NCBI GenBank assembly: GCA_005239955.1
Contig: SBAW01000024.1
Location: 1-51,974, forward strand
Source of the DNA: a bacterium
GTDB lineage: Bacteria > Patescibacteriota > Minisyncoccia > Phycocordibacterales > SBAW01
DNA length: 51,974 nt
Reading direction: 5' to 3'
Positions within the stretch are counted from its first letter, which is position 1. Every line of letters starts with the position of its first letter. Positions 1 to 8,402 of this stretch are shown one piece after another. The notes under the pieces were generated by a model. The model worked only from the letters and a program-made list of their open reading frames with translations, did no database searches and had not been told where the DNA came from. The translations under genes were made by a program, and so were the position numbers.

Positions 1-32
1 AAGTAGAGATTTCGGTTGCGAATGATGTGCAT
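1..32 (-). CDS. secF: Protein translocase subunit SecF (N-terminal fragment)
   Basis: Only the first ten codons are in the window, reading MHIIRNRNLY, from an ATG at 32-30 that lies one base past the secD stop. SecF proteins commonly begin with a short basic stretch of this kind (N-R-x-x-Y-F) before the first membrane helix, and secF normally follows secD in the same operon. The position therefore supports the call more than the sequence does. The rest of the gene lies beyond the left edge. Confidence 0.6.
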   Translation of the reverse strand, partial: MHIIRNRNLY

Positions 33-33
33 A

Positions 34-1362
34 TTAGTTACGGATTCCGCTTCTCATGAGGAATCCTGCAATGCCCTTCCCTTCCTTAAACCCAACCGCA
101 AGAAGGAGGCTGCGCGACACCAGGAGCGCTGAAACGAGCGAGAGAACGGTACCGATGATGAGCGTAAAGGCGAAGCCTTCAATAAAGACGTCACCAAACC
201 AAAAGAGGATAACGCCACAGATGATGTTGATGACGTTCCCGTCGCGAATGGAACTCCAGGCGCGCGAAAACCCTTCCTCAATGGCGTCATAGGGCTTCCG
301 GCCAGCGCGCAATTCTTCTTTGAGGCGCTCGGCAATAAGGATGTTGGCGTCAACCGCGAGGCCAATGGAGAGAATGAGAGCAGCAATACCGGCCGCAGTA
401 ATGGTGACCGGAATAAGTTTAAAGATCGCGAGCATGAGGATGATATAGATAAGGAGGGAGAGTGCGGCGACGAAGCCCGGCAGACGGTACCACAAGAGCA
501 TAAAGAGTGAGACCGCCAAGAGACCCACAAATCCTCCCAAGACTCCTGCCTGCGTTGCGCGCTCGCCAAGTGTTGCGCCAATAGTTTGTGTTGAAACGAG
601 CGAAATGGGAACCGGGAGCGCACCAAAGTTGAGATTACGCACCAGAAGGCGGGCCTCATCTGGTGTAAAGTTTCCTTGAATAATGGCGCTCCCCCCATCA
701 ATCTTTTGGCGAATGACCGGAGCCGACTGGAGTTCACCATCAAGGAAAATGGCGAGGAGGCGGCCAACATTCTCTCCCGTTATTTTTGCGAAGAGCTCGG
801 CACCTTGAGCGTCAAAATTAATAAGCACCACAGGTTCGTTCTGGAGACCCGTCCCACTGCCATCGCCAAACTGGAGCGCAGCGCTCTCCAGGTAGCGGCC
901 GGTGAGCCCTGTATCCGCAAACGCTTCCCCGTTGAGGGTTCCGTCATCGTTGACGAGCTTCTCTTCAAAGCCCGCTTTAATGAGTTTGAATTCAAGAAGC
1001 GGCGTTTCTCCAATGATGCGTACCGCCTCCGCAACATCGGTTACGCCAGGAAGCTCGATAATGAGGCGATCGGCCTCGCCCTGACCCAAGGTGCCACTTC
1101 GCTCCACTTGCACGAGCGGTTCTGAGACCCCGAAGAGATTGGTACGCCGCTCCACCACATCGCGAAGCGACGCCATGGCGTCGCTTCGGTTTCCCGCCTC
1201 AACGCCCGAGAGATTGGCTTGATAGACCAAATGCGTGCCGCCTCGCAAATCAAGACCGAGTTTAAACGCAAATGACGACGGCACGCTTTCGGTTCGGTAG
1301 ACGAAATATCCCACCGCCACGGCGGTAAGGAGGATGGCGATTGCGGCTATGCGTGGCCACAT
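34..1362 (-). CDS. secD: Protein translocase subunit SecD
   Basis: SecD works with SecF beside SecYEG and uses the proton-motive force to help release exported proteins on the outer face of the membrane. The 442-aa protein has a first membrane helix at about residues 5-23, the P1-domain start GLDLRGGTHLVYQ near 36-48, the LPGV motif near 105, and five C-terminal membrane helices from about 275 on. The RND-type signature GLAVDANILI lies near 338. It is shorter than the E. coli protein (about 615 aa), as in many Gram-positive and CPR species. secF begins two bases downstream, so the two are surely co-transcribed; folD lies 38 bases upstream on the same strand. The ATG at 1362 is the first start in frame with the membrane helix. 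Confidence 0.95.
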   Translation of the reverse strand: MWPRIAAIAILLTAVAVGYFVYRTESVPSSFAFKLGLDLRGGTHLVYQANLSGVEAGNRSDAMASLRDVVERRTNLFGVSEPLVQVERSGTLGQGEADRLIIELPGVTDVAEAVRIIGETPLLEFKLIKAGFEEKLVNDDGTLNGEAFADTGLTGRYLESAALQFGDGSGTGLQNEPVVLINFDAQGAELFAKITGENVGRLLAIFLDGELQSAPVIRQKIDGGSAIIQGNFTPDEARLLVRNLNFGALPVPISLVSTQTIGATLGERATQAGVLGGFVGLLAVSLFMLLWYRLPGFVAALSLLIYIILMLAIFKLIPVTITAAGIAALILSIGLAVDANILIAERLKEELRAGRKPYDAIEEGFSRAWSSIRDGNVINIICGVILFWFGDVFIEGFAFTLIIGTVLSLVSALLVSRSLLLAVGFKEGKGIAGFLMRSGIRN

Positions 1363-1400
1363 ACGCCCGCCATACTAGCAAAAAGGCGAAGGCCGCACCA

Positions 1401-2204
1401 TCATGAGCGCACCGTGGCCAAGGTGAGCAGATTTTTGTAAATCATCGCAACGGCAACGGGTCCCACGCCTCCCGGTACCGGGGTAAAGACACTCGCGATG
1501 TCGGCACAGGAAGGATGCGCATCGCCAACAACCTTCCCCGCCGATTCGCTGGTACCCGCATCAATGAGCGCAACACCTTTTTTGAGCATCTCCGGCGTCA
1601 CAAAGCCCGGCTTCCCTACTCCAAGAACGACAATGTCGGCTTCTTTAAGTTCTTCCATCGATCCCTGCCGGCGCGTCACAGTCGAAACGTTGGCGCCACA
1701 TGTTTTAAGCAAAACGGCCGCAGGCGCGCCGACGAGTCTTCCTGCCCCCACCACAACCGCACGTGCATTTCTTTGGGGAATGTTTGAACGATCAAGAATT
1801 TCAAGAACCGCAAGTGCAACCGGTGCATGGACGGGCCGGCTATCTTCGGAGATGGTTGGGTTAATCGCGTCCACATCCTTTTCTGGAGGAATAGCTGCAA
1901 GGACTACCTCGGTGTCAACCTGTGTTGGTAGAGGCAGCTGGACAATGAGTGCATCGGTATCTGCCACCATTCGCTTGGTTTCAACAATAACTTCTTCTGT
2001 GGTCGCTGTTACGGGCAGATCATGCCGTACCACAGTCACTCCAAGACGTTTTGCTGCCCGGGTTTTAATACGCACAAATGACTCAATAACGGGGTCATGC
2101 CCGACCACAATAATGCCGAGCCGGAGAGGCTCGGGCAACTTCTCCATAGCAGCCGTAAGCTGCTGATAGATATCTCTTGCAATCGCCCTGCCGTCGATAA
2201 TCAT
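1401..2204 (-). CDS. folD: Bifunctional methylenetetrahydrofolate dehydrogenase / methenyltetrahydrofolate cyclohydrolase FolD
   Basis: FolD interconverts 5,10-methylene-, 5,10-methenyl- and 10-formyl-tetrahydrofolate in the cytoplasm, feeding purine and formyl-Met synthesis. The 267-aa length is a little under the usual 280-300. Visible motifs are the catalytic lysine in FVRIK (K47), VQLPLP near 90, KDVDAINP near 130, the Rossmann region VVGAGRLVGAPAA and the C-terminal PGGVGPVAVAM. In most FolD proteins the residue four before the catalytic lysine is Tyr (Y-x-x-x-K); here it is Phe43, and the usual T of PGGVGPVT is Ala. These changes could alter the balance of the two activities. The ATG abuts the 3' strand of structured element A, which fills the whole gap to the upstream epimerase gene. 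Confidence 0.93.
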   Translation of the reverse strand: MIIDGRAIARDIYQQLTAAMEKLPEPLRLGIIVVGHDPVIESFVRIKTRAAKRLGVTVVRHDLPVTATTEEVIVETKRMVADTDALIVQLPLPTQVDTEVVLAAIPPEKDVDAINPTISEDSRPVHAPVALAVLEILDRSNIPQRNARAVVVGAGRLVGAPAAVLLKTCGANVSTVTRRQGSMEELKEADIVVLGVGKPGFVTPEMLKKGVALIDAGTSESAGKVVGDAHPSCADIASVFTPVPGGVGPVAVAMIYKNLLTLATVRS

Positions 2205-2328
2205 CCGGTAGTGAAATTTCGGCTTGATAAATCGATGGATGATGCGGATTTGATCATAGGTGGCATTGTGACGATAGATGGCATTTGGTGCAACACGCGA
2301 AGCGCGAGCCGAAATTCTACTACGGGAT
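2203..2328 (-). repeat. Structured intergenic element A (family 1), copy next to folD
   Basis: A 126-bp element with imperfect terminal inverted repeats (2203-2223 and 2308-2328). On the minus strand it begins ATCCCGTAGTAGAATTTCGGC, carries a small CGCG/CGCG hairpin, a central GCCATCTAT, and ends GCCGAAATTTCACTACCGGAT, touching the folD start codon. A second copy (element B, 13471-13608) has the same layout, with compensatory changes in the closing stem (TTTCGGC/GCCGAAA here, TTTTGCC/GGCAAAA there). This suggests selection on an RNA or cruciform structure. Its position suits either the 3' end of the epimerase transcript or the folD leader. It does not match any riboswitch consensus I know, including the THF riboswitches. 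Confidence 0.6.
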
Positions 2329-2332
2329 CATG

Positions 2333-3250
2333 TTACGAAAGTCCGAATGCACGCTTCAGCGCCGCAATACCCTCTTCAAGACGCACGGTCGGCGACCACC
2401 CGAGAAGTTCCTTGGCGCGGGTAATATCAGCTTTGGTATGCGCCGGTTCATGGCGAGGTTCGATGGATATAGTCTCGCCGCCGATCATAGCAGCAAGATC
2501 ACGTATCGAAACATTTCTCCCCGCCCCAATGTTGAGTACTTCTCCTTTCCCGACCGCGTCACTTTCCATTGCTAAAAGATTTGCTCGTACGACGTCCGAG
2601 ACATGCGTAAAATCGCGGGTATTCGTGCCATCTCCGGTGATGGTAAGCGGTTTCCCATCCCTCTTTTGTGTAAGGAATTTTCCAATAACCAGCGCATAGG
2701 GACCCTCGGGATCAAAACGTGGTCCATAGACGTTGAAATAGCGCAAACTCACGGTTGGCAGGTCATACATCTCGCTCCAATTCGAGCACAAGAGTTCGCC
2801 TATATGCTTCTGAAGACCATAGGGGCTTTTAGGGAGTGCCGGCAAGTCTTCAGAAAGTGGCAGACGCTCCTGATCGCCATAGGCCGAACTCGAGGCTGCA
2901 TAGATAACACGTTTCACTCCTCCTTCCTTTGCCGCACGCAAGACAGAGGCCGTCCCCTGAACGTTGACTGAGTACGTGAGGAGTGGTTGCTCAATTGAAT
3001 ATTGTACGCGCGGAAGCGCCGCTCCATGAAAGACATAGGTGGCTCCGTTGATGATGGGAGCGAGTTTGTCATAATCGCGAATATCAACCTCGTGATAGGT
3101 AGCGCCCTCGTGGATTCGATCCTCTCGCTTTCCACCGGCATAATTATCGACAACGTGGACGTCAAACCCTTCTTTGAGAAGCGCCTCAACAAGATGAGAG
3201 CCGATAAACCCGGCTCCTCCCGTAACAACGACTTTCTTTTTTGTAGCCAT
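2333..3250 (-). CDS. NAD-dependent nucleotide-sugar epimerase/dehydratase (GalE/WbpP-like SDR)
   Basis: An extended short-chain dehydrogenase acting on a nucleotide sugar, probably UDP-linked, in the cytoplasm. The start is taken at the ATG at 3250 (MATKKKVVV...), because it gives the usual spacing to the NAD-binding TGGAGFIGSHL motif at residues 10-20; an ORF start ten codons upstream adds no family sequence. The catalytic SSSAYG and YGLQK (Y-x3-K) motifs are present, as is the ISIE/ITGDG-type C-terminal half. The resulting 305 aa is a normal family length. It is followed downstream by folD and preceded by a sugar transferase, so it most likely supplies an epimerised or oxidised sugar for a cell-envelope polysaccharide. 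The exact substrate cannot be read from the sequence. Confidence 0.9.
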   Translation of the reverse strand: MATKKKVVVTGGAGFIGSHLVEALLKEGFDVHVVDNYAGGKREDRIHEGATYHEVDIRDYDKLAPIINGATYVFHGAALPRVQYSIEQPLLTYSVNVQGTASVLRAAKEGGVKRVIYAASSSAYGDQERLPLSEDLPALPKSPYGLQKHIGELLCSNWSEMYDLPTVSLRYFNVYGPRFDPEGPYALVIGKFLTQKRDGKPLTITGDGTNTRDFTHVSDVVRANLLAMESDAVGKGEVLNIGAGRNVSIRDLAAMIGGETISIEPRHEPAHTKADITRAKELLGWSPTVRLEEGIAALKRAFGLS

Positions 3251-3276
3251 AGATAGATATTTTATCAGTACATACT

Positions 3277-4623
3277 TCAAACGCCGCTTCGTGACAAAAG
3301 GGTGCGAATGGTTTTCAGTGCAATGTGGAGATCGAGGAGAAGCGAGCGATGTTTAATGTAGTAGAGGTCGTAGGAGAGTTTGCGACTCGTTTTGACGCTA
3401 TCGGGCATGCCTTTGGGTGGCAATTCACCGTCCTTAATTTGCGCCCAGCCAGATACCCCCGGTTTTACCAGGTGACGCAAGTTGTAGTATGGCACTTCTT
3501 GTTCATATATCCTCGCTATAGAAGGTATTTCAGGACGCGGACCAACCAATGAAAGCTCGCCGCGCAGGACATTGAGGAACTGGGGAAACTCATCAATCCG
3601 CGTCTTCCGTAAAAACTCCCCCACCCTGGTGACCCGATTTTTAGCATGAAGGGTGGGGTCACCTTTATCGTCGAAAAGCATGGTGCGAAACTTAATGAGT
3701 TTAAAGAGCCGTCCATCTTGTCCGACACGCTCCTGGAAAATGAAAAGCGGACCCTTTCCCGAAAGAGCGATCGCGACCCCGGCAGTGAGAGTAAACGGAA
3801 GCGTCACCAGAAGACCAACAAACGCGCCGCTGTAATCAATAAGTGCTTTGAGCGCTCCATAAAGTACCGTTGCAGTCTTAAAGGTTTGCTCAAAAAACCA
3901 GTGGCGCCGTACGAACGAGAGTGGAATGCGCTCAAAAATGTTCTCGTAGAGACTGCCGACGTCAACGAAACGTACGCCGCGAAGCATGAGCGTGTACCAA
4001 TTGGGAAGCTTCTCTTCAAGAATGCCACCCTCAGTGTCCATCACAACGATTTGGACGCCCCCGTCTCGCACGCGCGTCGTAATGTAGGACCCCAGCGACG
4101 GATCACGAAGGTCCTTGTAGCGCAGAAGAAAATGCATCGTATACCTTGAATTCGCATTGATTTCAAGGTAGAGCTCCTCATGTTCCGGGCTGTCGCCGAC
4201 CAGTATGGCGCCATAGCGGCGACGCGATCGCAGGAGCGAAAAAAGCCACAACCGCCAGAGTAAGATGAGCGCCGAAGAAAAAAGAAGGTAGAGTGCCAAG
4301 GTGATTTTTGGTGTGATACCAAATCCGGTAATAAAGAAAAAGAACAGTGCGGCAACAATAATGTTGATAACCTGTGCCGTGAGAATGGTCTCTCGGAGCG
4401 CTGCTCTAAGCACCATGGTGTGCTTGTCATAGAGGCCCGCGATAAAAAACACGATAACAGAAAAGAAAAAGAGTAACGAAAACGGCGTCAGATGGTTATA
4501 GAACACATCAAGTGAGGGGAGCGCAAAAGAGCGCGCGAAAAGCGCTAGCCACAGCGCACAGACGAACGCCGCGACGTCGCCTATGAGCAGTACGAAAAAT
4601 TCTCGCCTCGTGATGCCGTACAT
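3277..4623 (-). CDS. Polyprenyl-phosphate glycosyl-1-phosphate transferase (bacterial sugar transferase family)
   Basis: Initiates polysaccharide synthesis by moving a sugar-1-phosphate from a nucleotide sugar to undecaprenyl phosphate at the inner face of the membrane. The N-terminal half has four to five hydrophobic helices and a Rossmann-like CoA-binding-3 region. The C-terminal 200 residues are the catalytic bacterial sugar-transferase domain, with DYSGAFVGLL (amphipathic helix), PLFIFQERVGQDG, KFRTM and the VGPRPEIP and KPGVSGWAQI motifs. The start is uncertain: the frame is open to a TTG at 4662, but the first ATG is at 4623 (MYGITRREFF), which directly precedes the first membrane helix, and neither has a clear ribosome-binding site. 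Divergent from the glycosyltransferase at 4696, with only about 70 bases shared for both promoters. Confidence 0.9.
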   Translation of the reverse strand: MYGITRREFFVLLIGDVAAFVCALWLALFARSFALPSLDVFYNHLTPFSLLFFFSVIVFFIAGLYDKHTMVLRAALRETILTAQVINIIVAALFFFFITGFGITPKITLALYLLFSSALILLWRLWLFSLLRSRRRYGAILVGDSPEHEELYLEINANSRYTMHFLLRYKDLRDPSLGSYITTRVRDGGVQIVVMDTEGGILEEKLPNWYTLMLRGVRFVDVGSLYENIFERIPLSFVRRHWFFEQTFKTATVLYGALKALIDYSGAFVGLLVTLPFTLTAGVAIALSGKGPLFIFQERVGQDGRLFKLIKFRTMLFDDKGDPTLHAKNRVTRVGEFLRKTRIDEFPQFLNVLRGELSLVGPRPEIPSIARIYEQEVPYYNLRHLVKPGVSGWAQIKDGELPPKGMPDSVKTSRKLSYDLYYIKHRSLLLDLHIALKTIRTLLSRSGV

Positions 4624-4695
4624 ATAACCCGCGCATTGTATAACAGTATTTCGCTCTGACAAGATACACGATCCTATAGAGTAGACTAGAGAGAT

Positions 4696-5823
4696 ATGCG
4701 TGTCCTTATAGTAGTCACGAAAGGAACCTTAGGAGGCGCCCAACGGTATGTGTTTGATATCGCGAGTGCCGCAAAAAAACGCGGCATCAAGGTGACTGTT
4801 GCGCACGGCACGGGAGGTTGGCTCGGAACCGAGCTCGATCGCATCGGCGTAAAACGCATCACACTCCCTCATCTCGGACGCGATGTGAAGGTGCGTAATG
4901 ACCTCGCTGCCTTCGTTGAATTGTGGCAAGTAATTTCCCGTGAACGACCTGAGGTACTCCACCTCAATAGTTCAAAAGTGGCAGCGATGGGGGCGTTTAT
5001 CGGGAGGCTTCGTGGCGTTCCACGCGTCATTACAACCGTCCACGGGTGGGCCTTCCATGAACACCGCAACTCTTTTGAGCGTTTTGCTATTTTTCTTATT
5101 CAATGGCTCGCCACCCTTCTCTCCCACCAATCGATAGTCATTTCTTATGCTGACGTACGTGCGGGGCAGCGTATGCCGTGGTGTAAGAGAAAAATAACTC
5201 TCATTCACAATGGCGTCGAACAATTTGGACATTTGGCGAAACAAGAAGCCCGTGGCGCACTCTCTGCACATGCGCGAAACATCCCTCGCGACGCACTCTG
5301 GGTTGGTACGGTGGCAGAGCTTACCCGCAACAAAGGCCTCGATATTCTCATCCGAGCCTTTGATGAGTTTGCACGAAAGAACGTCAATGCTCATCTGGTG
5401 GTTGTAGGAGAAGGTGAGTTATGGGGAACGCTCACGGCGCAGGCGCGTGATTCTCATGCGACAAAACGCATCCATCTGGTATCCCTAAAGCATCAGGCGG
5501 CGCGAGAAATTCTCAGTGCGTTTGATATCTTCGTTCTTTCCTCGCGCAAAGAAGGCCTGCCGTATGCACTATTGGAGGCGGGACGAGCGGCGCTGCCGGT
5601 TATTGCAACACGGGTGGGTGGAAATTCTGACATCATTGAACATGGGGCATCGGGTCTTTTAGTACCCCCTGAAGATCCGCACGCACTCGCGAGCGAACTT
5701 TCGAGCCTTGCACCTAACGTACCAATGCGCGTTGCGTTTGGACGAGCGCTACAGAGTCGTGTGGGATCTCTCTTTACGCTCTCTCGAATGGCCGAGGAGA
5801 CCTTTGCACTCTACGAGCGATAA
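4696..5823 (+). CDS. Glycosyltransferase family 4 (GT-B fold)
   Basis: A 375-aa retaining glycosyltransferase that adds a sugar to a lipid-linked or polysaccharide acceptor on the cytoplasmic side. The N-terminal domain has the glycine-rich loop GGAQRYVFDIA near residues 14-24 and HGWAFHEH near 117. The C-terminal nucleotide-sugar domain has VGTVAELTRNKGLDILI, SSRKEGLPYALLEAGRA (the E-x7-E motif) and TRVGGNSDIIEHG. It is divergent from the sugar transferase at 4623 and convergent with rodA, whose stop lies four bases away. Together with the epimerase and sugar transferase it forms a small envelope-glycan group. Donor and acceptor are unknown. Confidence 0.92.
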   Translation: MRVLIVVTKGTLGGAQRYVFDIASAAKKRGIKVTVAHGTGGWLGTELDRIGVKRITLPHLGRDVKVRNDLAAFVELWQVISRERPEVLHLNSSKVAAMGAFIGRLRGVPRVITTVHGWAFHEHRNSFERFAIFLIQWLATLLSHQSIVISYADVRAGQRMPWCKRKITLIHNGVEQFGHLAKQEARGALSAHARNIPRDALWVGTVAELTRNKGLDILIRAFDEFARKNVNAHLVVVGEGELWGTLTAQARDSHATKRIHLVSLKHQAAREILSAFDIFVLSSRKEGLPYALLEAGRAALPVIATRVGGNSDIIEHGASGLLVPPEDPHALASELSSLAPNVPMRVAFGRALQSRVGSLFTLSRMAEETFALYER

Positions 5824-5827
5824 GTCT

Positions 5828-6958
5828 CTACATTCCCAAGAATTCGTTTTTCATGTCCTCTTTGTGAACTGCCCGGCTGTAGCGACGCATGCCCATGAGG
5901 ATGCCGAGTGCGACAAACTCAGTGATGAGATGCGAACCTCCGTAACTCATAAAAGGAATCGTGGTGCCCGTAACGGGTAGGAGTCCTACATTAATCCCCA
6001 CGTGAATCACAATGTGGCTCATAAAGTAGATTGCGAGACCAACGCCATAGAGGACTTCAAAATTGGTAGCGCCTCGCATCGCCGCCGCCAGGATCCGCAC
6101 AATAACAATGCCATAGAGCACAAAGAGGAGGGTGACGCCGACAAAGCCCCACTCCTCCGCAAATGCAGCGAAAATAAAGTCGGTCTCATACTCAGGCAAA
6201 AATTGGAGTTTGCTTTGGGTGCCGTACCCAATCCCCTTTCCCCACCATTCTCCTGATCCAACGGCAACGGTTGATTGGTACGCGTTATAGCCCGCGCCAT
6301 GAAGATCGGTTAAAGGATGAAGGAATGTGAGGATGCGTTGTTTTTGATAGTCTTCAAACCCAAACGACCACAGGAGAGAGAGGGCCAGAGTTCCCAGAAA
6401 TAAAACACCAAGAAGGTGCTTGGCGGAGATCCCTGCAAGGAGCACCATGCCAAACCAAATGGCCACAATAATGATCGCTGATCCAAAGTCTGGCTGGAGA
6501 AAAATGAGGATCGAAAGGAATCCCGCGTAGGCACCCGAGACAATAATGTGGCGGATGTGTGCGATCTCGACGTGGCGCCTCGAGAAGTATTTCGCCAAAA
6601 GAAGAATGAGGACCAATTTAACCAGATCGGTTGGCTGAAAATCAAAAAAGCCAATATCGAAACGGCTTTGTGCTCCTTTGGTTATTTCGCCAAGTCCAAA
6701 GAGAAGAATAAGTAGTCCAGACGAGACGACAAAAAGAGCCACAATGACGTCACGACGTCGAAGAAACCGCCAATCAATGAGGCTCGCGAATACGAAGGCT
6801 ATGAGCGCCACGGCGCCCCAGATGAGTTGTTTGTCAAAGAAATAATTGTCATCTACGAACGAGTTCATAGTGACAAGGCCGGCTGCCACAAGAAGGACGC
6901 TCGCACCCAAGAGAACCCAGTCTATATGGAAGAGTCGTGGGAAAAGACGTGCAAACAT
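5828..6958 (-). CDS. rodA: SEDS-family peptidoglycan glycosyltransferase RodA/FtsW
   Basis: SEDS proteins polymerise lipid II into glycan strands and work with a class B penicillin-binding protein, in elongation (RodA) or division (FtsW). The 376-aa protein has about ten membrane helices. It carries the SEDS landmarks ISAKHLLG, HFAAFAEEWG-type loop (FIFAAFAEEWGFVG) and the C-terminal LPVTGTTIPFMSYGGSHL. The length and the PxTGxxxPFxSYGG form favour RodA, but no mreB or PBP2 gene adjoins to confirm this. The gene appears to be its own unit, with a long hairpin upstream at 6995-7038 separating it from the gene at 7217. Confidence 0.9.
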   Translation of the reverse strand: MFARLFPRLFHIDWVLLGASVLLVAAGLVTMNSFVDDNYFFDKQLIWGAVALIAFVFASLIDWRFLRRRDVIVALFVVSSGLLILLFGLGEITKGAQSRFDIGFFDFQPTDLVKLVLILLLAKYFSRRHVEIAHIRHIIVSGAYAGFLSILIFLQPDFGSAIIIVAIWFGMVLLAGISAKHLLGVLFLGTLALSLLWSFGFEDYQKQRILTFLHPLTDLHGAGYNAYQSTVAVGSGEWWGKGIGYGTQSKLQFLPEYETDFIFAAFAEEWGFVGVTLLFVLYGIVIVRILAAAMRGATNFEVLYGVGLAIYFMSHIVIHVGINVGLLPVTGTTIPFMSYGGSHLITEFVALGILMGMRRYSRAVHKEDMKNEFLGM

Positions 6959-7216
6959 GGGGTTAGAACCTATCCCAAAAATAATCGCAAAGAAACTCCC
7001 ATTCCTGACCGCTCGACTATGCGGTCAGGAATGGGAGTGCTTGCCTGCTCAACGAGCAGGCTTTCTACTGCAAATCGCTCATCACTCATCGTCGAAGCAC
7101 CACTTCGCCTCTTCGCGCTTCGCGCTTGTCGTGACGAAATACTGCTGTTTCGCATAGGCATTCTTTTCGAGGTAGGTTCTAGCCTACCCTAAAAAGGAAC
7201 GGGGTGCGATTCCTCT
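6959..7216. other. Intergenic region with strong hairpins, no gene
   Basis: No credible coding frame was found. It holds a perfect 18-bp stem (6995-7012 with 7021-7038), a second hairpin GCCTGCTC-aac-GAGCAGGC at about 7044-7062, and a short GGTAGG/CCTACC palindrome near 7171-7189. The first hairpin can end transcription from the upstream gene at 7217-7981; the remainder presumably carries the rodA promoter, which I could not pick out convincingly. Confidence 0.6.
6995..7038 (-). terminator. Intrinsic terminator-like hairpin after the 7217-7981 gene
   Basis: A perfect 18-bp stem ACTCCCATTCCTGACCGC with its complement, an 8-base loop, and a T-rich run (TTTCTTT) on the minus strand just past it. 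It lies about 180 bases after the stop of the upstream minus-strand gene. Confidence 0.55.
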
Positions 7217-7981
7217 TTAGAGTGGTGGGAGTGCAATGAGGGGGACAATTTCGCTCCGGCTCGGCCTCCCCTCAAACGGAATGGGCCAGGTAAAGACAAG
7301 CTCTTCCCTCCCATCTCGCGGGAGTGAGGGCAAGATGGTTTGGGAGGCGCCAATCGCGTTGTCGCTCGTGTCATAGATAATAGCGGTCACCAACTGCGCC
7401 GGAAGCGTTGCTCGCGTCGTGTTTTCAATGAGCGTCGTAAGGCGCGGGGCCGTTTGTTCATTTTCCAGGCGCGACTGTGCCACACGAATGGGGGAGGTTG
7501 GTGTATCCATACGCTCCCACTCGACGGGGCGGTCAAACTCAAAAAAAGTTTGTCGCGGAGTGCGGCTGCCGGTTGGAATATTCGCATAAAAGACGGCGGT
7601 CACACTGTTAGGGGCGAGCGGTGTTTCTCCTTCTTTGATGGCGACAATGACATTTTCTTCATCAAAAAGTTTAATGACGTAATGCGCACTACGTGTCCCC
7701 GCGCCTTGGTTTTGGTTTTCAACATAGGCAACCGCGCTCCAAAGACCCTCTTTCACTTTAAAAGAGCGGCTCCACTTGATAATGGGCGCCTGCGCCTCGT
7801 GCGGACAGATTTTGACGCACGCGCCCCCACAATCAATACCCGTTTCCATCCCGTTACGAATGCCATCGTCACATGTCGCCTCACGGTAGAAAAAGAGAAA
7901 CATCAAAAGCGCAATCGTGATAAGCGAGATGGTCCCGAAGGTAACAAGGTAAAGATTGCGACGGCGCGAGGCCCACGACAT
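7217..7981 (-). CDS. Membrane-anchored exported protein with cysteine-rich N-terminal module, unknown function
   Basis: The start is placed at the ATG at 7981 (MSWASRRRNLYLV), because the ORF extension above it runs into the perfect palindrome 8005-8036. The 254-aa protein has a basic N-terminus and one membrane helix at about residues 10-32. A short Cys-rich segment CDDGIRNGMETGIDCGG near 36-52, with further Cys close by, resembles Cys-rich repeats found in exported proteins. The remaining 190 residues read as one or two beta-sandwich modules outside the cell (VKEGLWSAVAYVENQNQGAG and later strands). I do not recognise a named family. It lies between the rRNA terminator and a strong hairpin, so it is probably transcribed alone. 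Confidence 0.75.
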   Translation of the reverse strand: MSWASRRRNLYLVTFGTISLITIALLMFLFFYREATCDDGIRNGMETGIDCGGACVKICPHEAQAPIIKWSRSFKVKEGLWSAVAYVENQNQGAGTRSAHYVIKLFDEENVIVAIKEGETPLAPNSVTAVFYANIPTGSRTPRQTFFEFDRPVEWERMDTPTSPIRVAQSRLENEQTAPRLTTLIENTTRATLPAQLVTAIIYDTSDNAIGASQTILPSLPRDGREELVFTWPIPFEGRPSRSEIVPLIALPPL

Positions 7982-8004
7982 ATAAAAAGTGTAACACCAC
8001 ACGC

Positions 8005-8036
8005 ACAAACGCGCCTCCGTACGGAGGCGCGTTTGT
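8005..8036 (-). terminator. Perfect 32-bp palindrome downstream of the rRNA genes
   Basis: ACAAACGCGCCTCCGT is followed immediately by its exact reverse complement. It lies between the 5S rRNA and the start of the downstream gene and probably ends rRNA transcription. A pure T-tract is lacking on the minus strand (GTTTGTGCG...), so termination efficiency is uncertain. Confidence 0.5.
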
Positions 8037-8119
8037 TACTTTCAGTGCTTTAAACTGGCGGCTACCTATTGCCGAGCGAGTGAGTGAAATGGCTCGCGTG
8101 CGTAGACATTTCCGAGCGA

Positions 8120-8175
8120 GTGATGGCTATATGGTATGCCATACTCTTGCCCCGAAGGAGTACCATCGGCGGGCT
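8120..8175 (-). pseudogene. Degenerate second 5S rRNA 3' segment
   Basis: On the minus strand, the stretch at about 8143-8171 repeats the 3' half of the intact 5S gene (CGATGGTACTCCTTCGGGG then AAGAGTA, with one difference in about 27). It lies roughly 130 bases downstream of the intact copy. The flanks do not continue as 5S rRNA on either side. A perfect 12-bp hairpin (8172-8198) sits where helix II/III would be, and CAGAAGTG upstream recalls the 5S loop C. It reads as the remnant of a tandem 5S duplication. Confidence 0.45.
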
Positions 8176-8198
8176 GAAGCAACCCCGTTGCTTCAGCC
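8172..8198 (-). terminator. Hairpin downstream of 5S rRNA
   Basis: Perfect 12-bp stem GGCTGAAGCAAC / GTTGCTTCAGCC with a 3-base loop, about 40 bases past the 5S gene. No T-tract follows on the minus strand, so it may be a processing or stability hairpin instead of a terminator. Confidence 0.35.
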
Positions 8199-8235
8199 GG
8201 CTGCACTTCTGTGCCTGTCCCGTACTAAAAATTTC

Positions 8236-8364
8236 GGTACACTGTACCCGGCATCTAGCTACTCTTCCCCCGAAGGAGTACCATCGCCACTAGTGGGCTT
8301 AACTGCTGTGTTCGGAATGAGAACAGGTGTGTCCCCACCGTTAAGACACCGAGAACGGTACACC
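8236..8364 (-). rRNA. rrf: 5S ribosomal RNA
   Basis: On the minus strand the gene holds the 5S landmarks: CATTCCGAACACAGCAGTTAAGC (split here as CATTCCGAACACAG and CAGTTAAGC), GGCGATGGTACTCC and the GAAGAGTAG loop near the 3' end. Its ends pair with each other, and the pairing runs into the flanking A/T-rich sequence (AAATTTCGG / CCGAAATTT), giving an extended processing stem. It lies about 200 bases after the 23S 3' end, with structured element E1 between them. Confidence 0.92.
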
Positions 8365-8402
8365 GAAATTTTTTAGTACTGGGATTCGGAATTGTAGGGT
8401 GT

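Noticed and set aside
2097-2699. A 200-codon plus-strand frame
   Set aside because: It is antisense to folD and the epimerase gene, both of which have clear family motifs.
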